NCBI GenBank assembly: GCA_022801815.1
Contig: JAAWTB010000005.1
Location: forward strand, 1-32,148
Length of the DNA: 32,148 nt
Direction of reading: 5' to 3'
Source of the DNA: Oscillibacter sp.
GTDB taxonomy: Bacteria; Bacillota; Clostridia; Oscillospirales; Oscillospiraceae
A program made the translations under genes and the position numbers. The notes beneath the pieces are model-generated. The model was not told the DNA's origin. It saw only the letters and a list, made by a program, of their open reading frames with translations, and did not search any database. This document shows, in pieces, positions 32,136-32,148 of the stretch. Position 1 is the first letter of the stretch. Each line of letters starts with the position of its first letter.

Positions 32136-32148
32136 GGCTGCATATACC

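Noticed and set aside
1-32148. CRISPR array, rRNA or tRNA genes, complete insertion sequence
   Set aside because: No regularly spaced repeat-spacer pattern, no rRNA or tRNA signatures, and no transposase with terminal repeats were seen.

Overview
The window reads as chromosome of an anaerobic, spore-forming, butyrate-producing member of the Clostridia, most likely Oscillospiraceae (Flavonifractor/Pseudoflavonifractor/Intestinimonas-like). The reasons are GC-rich Firmicutes genes with strong AGGAGG-type ribosome sites, the sporulation genes spoIVA, spoVM and a sipL-like gene, a butyryl-CoA:acetate CoA-transferase, and the yloC-remA-gmk-rpoZ-priA-def-fmt-rsmB-rlmN-prpC-prkC-rsgA gene order known from Bacillus subtilis. 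The assignment is inference from protein content; no 16S gene is present.

Region 1 (1-2840) is AT-richer and looks accessory. It holds the end of an unrecognised reading frame, two strong hairpins, about 400 bases of repeat-rich non-coding DNA, and then a compact RNA control module: a minus-strand promoter, a structured RNA of about 185 nt and its own terminator, lying antisense to the leader of a plus-strand gene. That leader contains a terminator hairpin and a perfectly complementary upstream anti-arm. The downstream gene codes for a secreted protein with RCC1 repeats and three SLH domains.

Region 2 (2900-9060) holds the genes for the platform of the spore coat: spoIVA, a sipL-like SPOCS/LysM gene, a 22-codon spoVM that is easily missed, and a 67-codon Gly/Cys-rich membrane protein directly upstream of spoVM. 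Three matching mother-cell-type (SigE-like) promoter candidates, each with a 14-base spacer, precede these units. A polar amino-acid ABC transporter operon (binding protein, permease, ATPase) lies on the opposite strand between spoIVA and the sipL-like gene.

Region 3 (9122-25872, minus strand) is a very tightly packed array of 18 genes, probably one operon, reading cdaA, cdaR, rseC-like, DUF5685, J-domain protein, yicC, remA, gmk, rpoZ, priA, def, fmt, zinc peptidase, rsmB, rlmN, prpC, prkC, rsgA. It joins c-di-AMP synthesis, nucleotide and transcription functions, replication restart, N-terminal formyl processing, rRNA modification, and the Ser/Thr kinase/phosphatase pair with a ribosome-assembly GTPase. 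A promoter lies before cdaA and a terminator after rsgA.

Region 4 (26026-32135, minus strand) carries a class V aminotransferase with a DUF3343 partner, a carD-ispD-ispF operon (isoprenoid precursor synthesis by the MEP pathway), the butyrate-forming CoA-transferase on its own promoter, and ribosomal protein S1 with a clear terminator. No CRISPR array, tRNA, rRNA or complete insertion sequence was seen.
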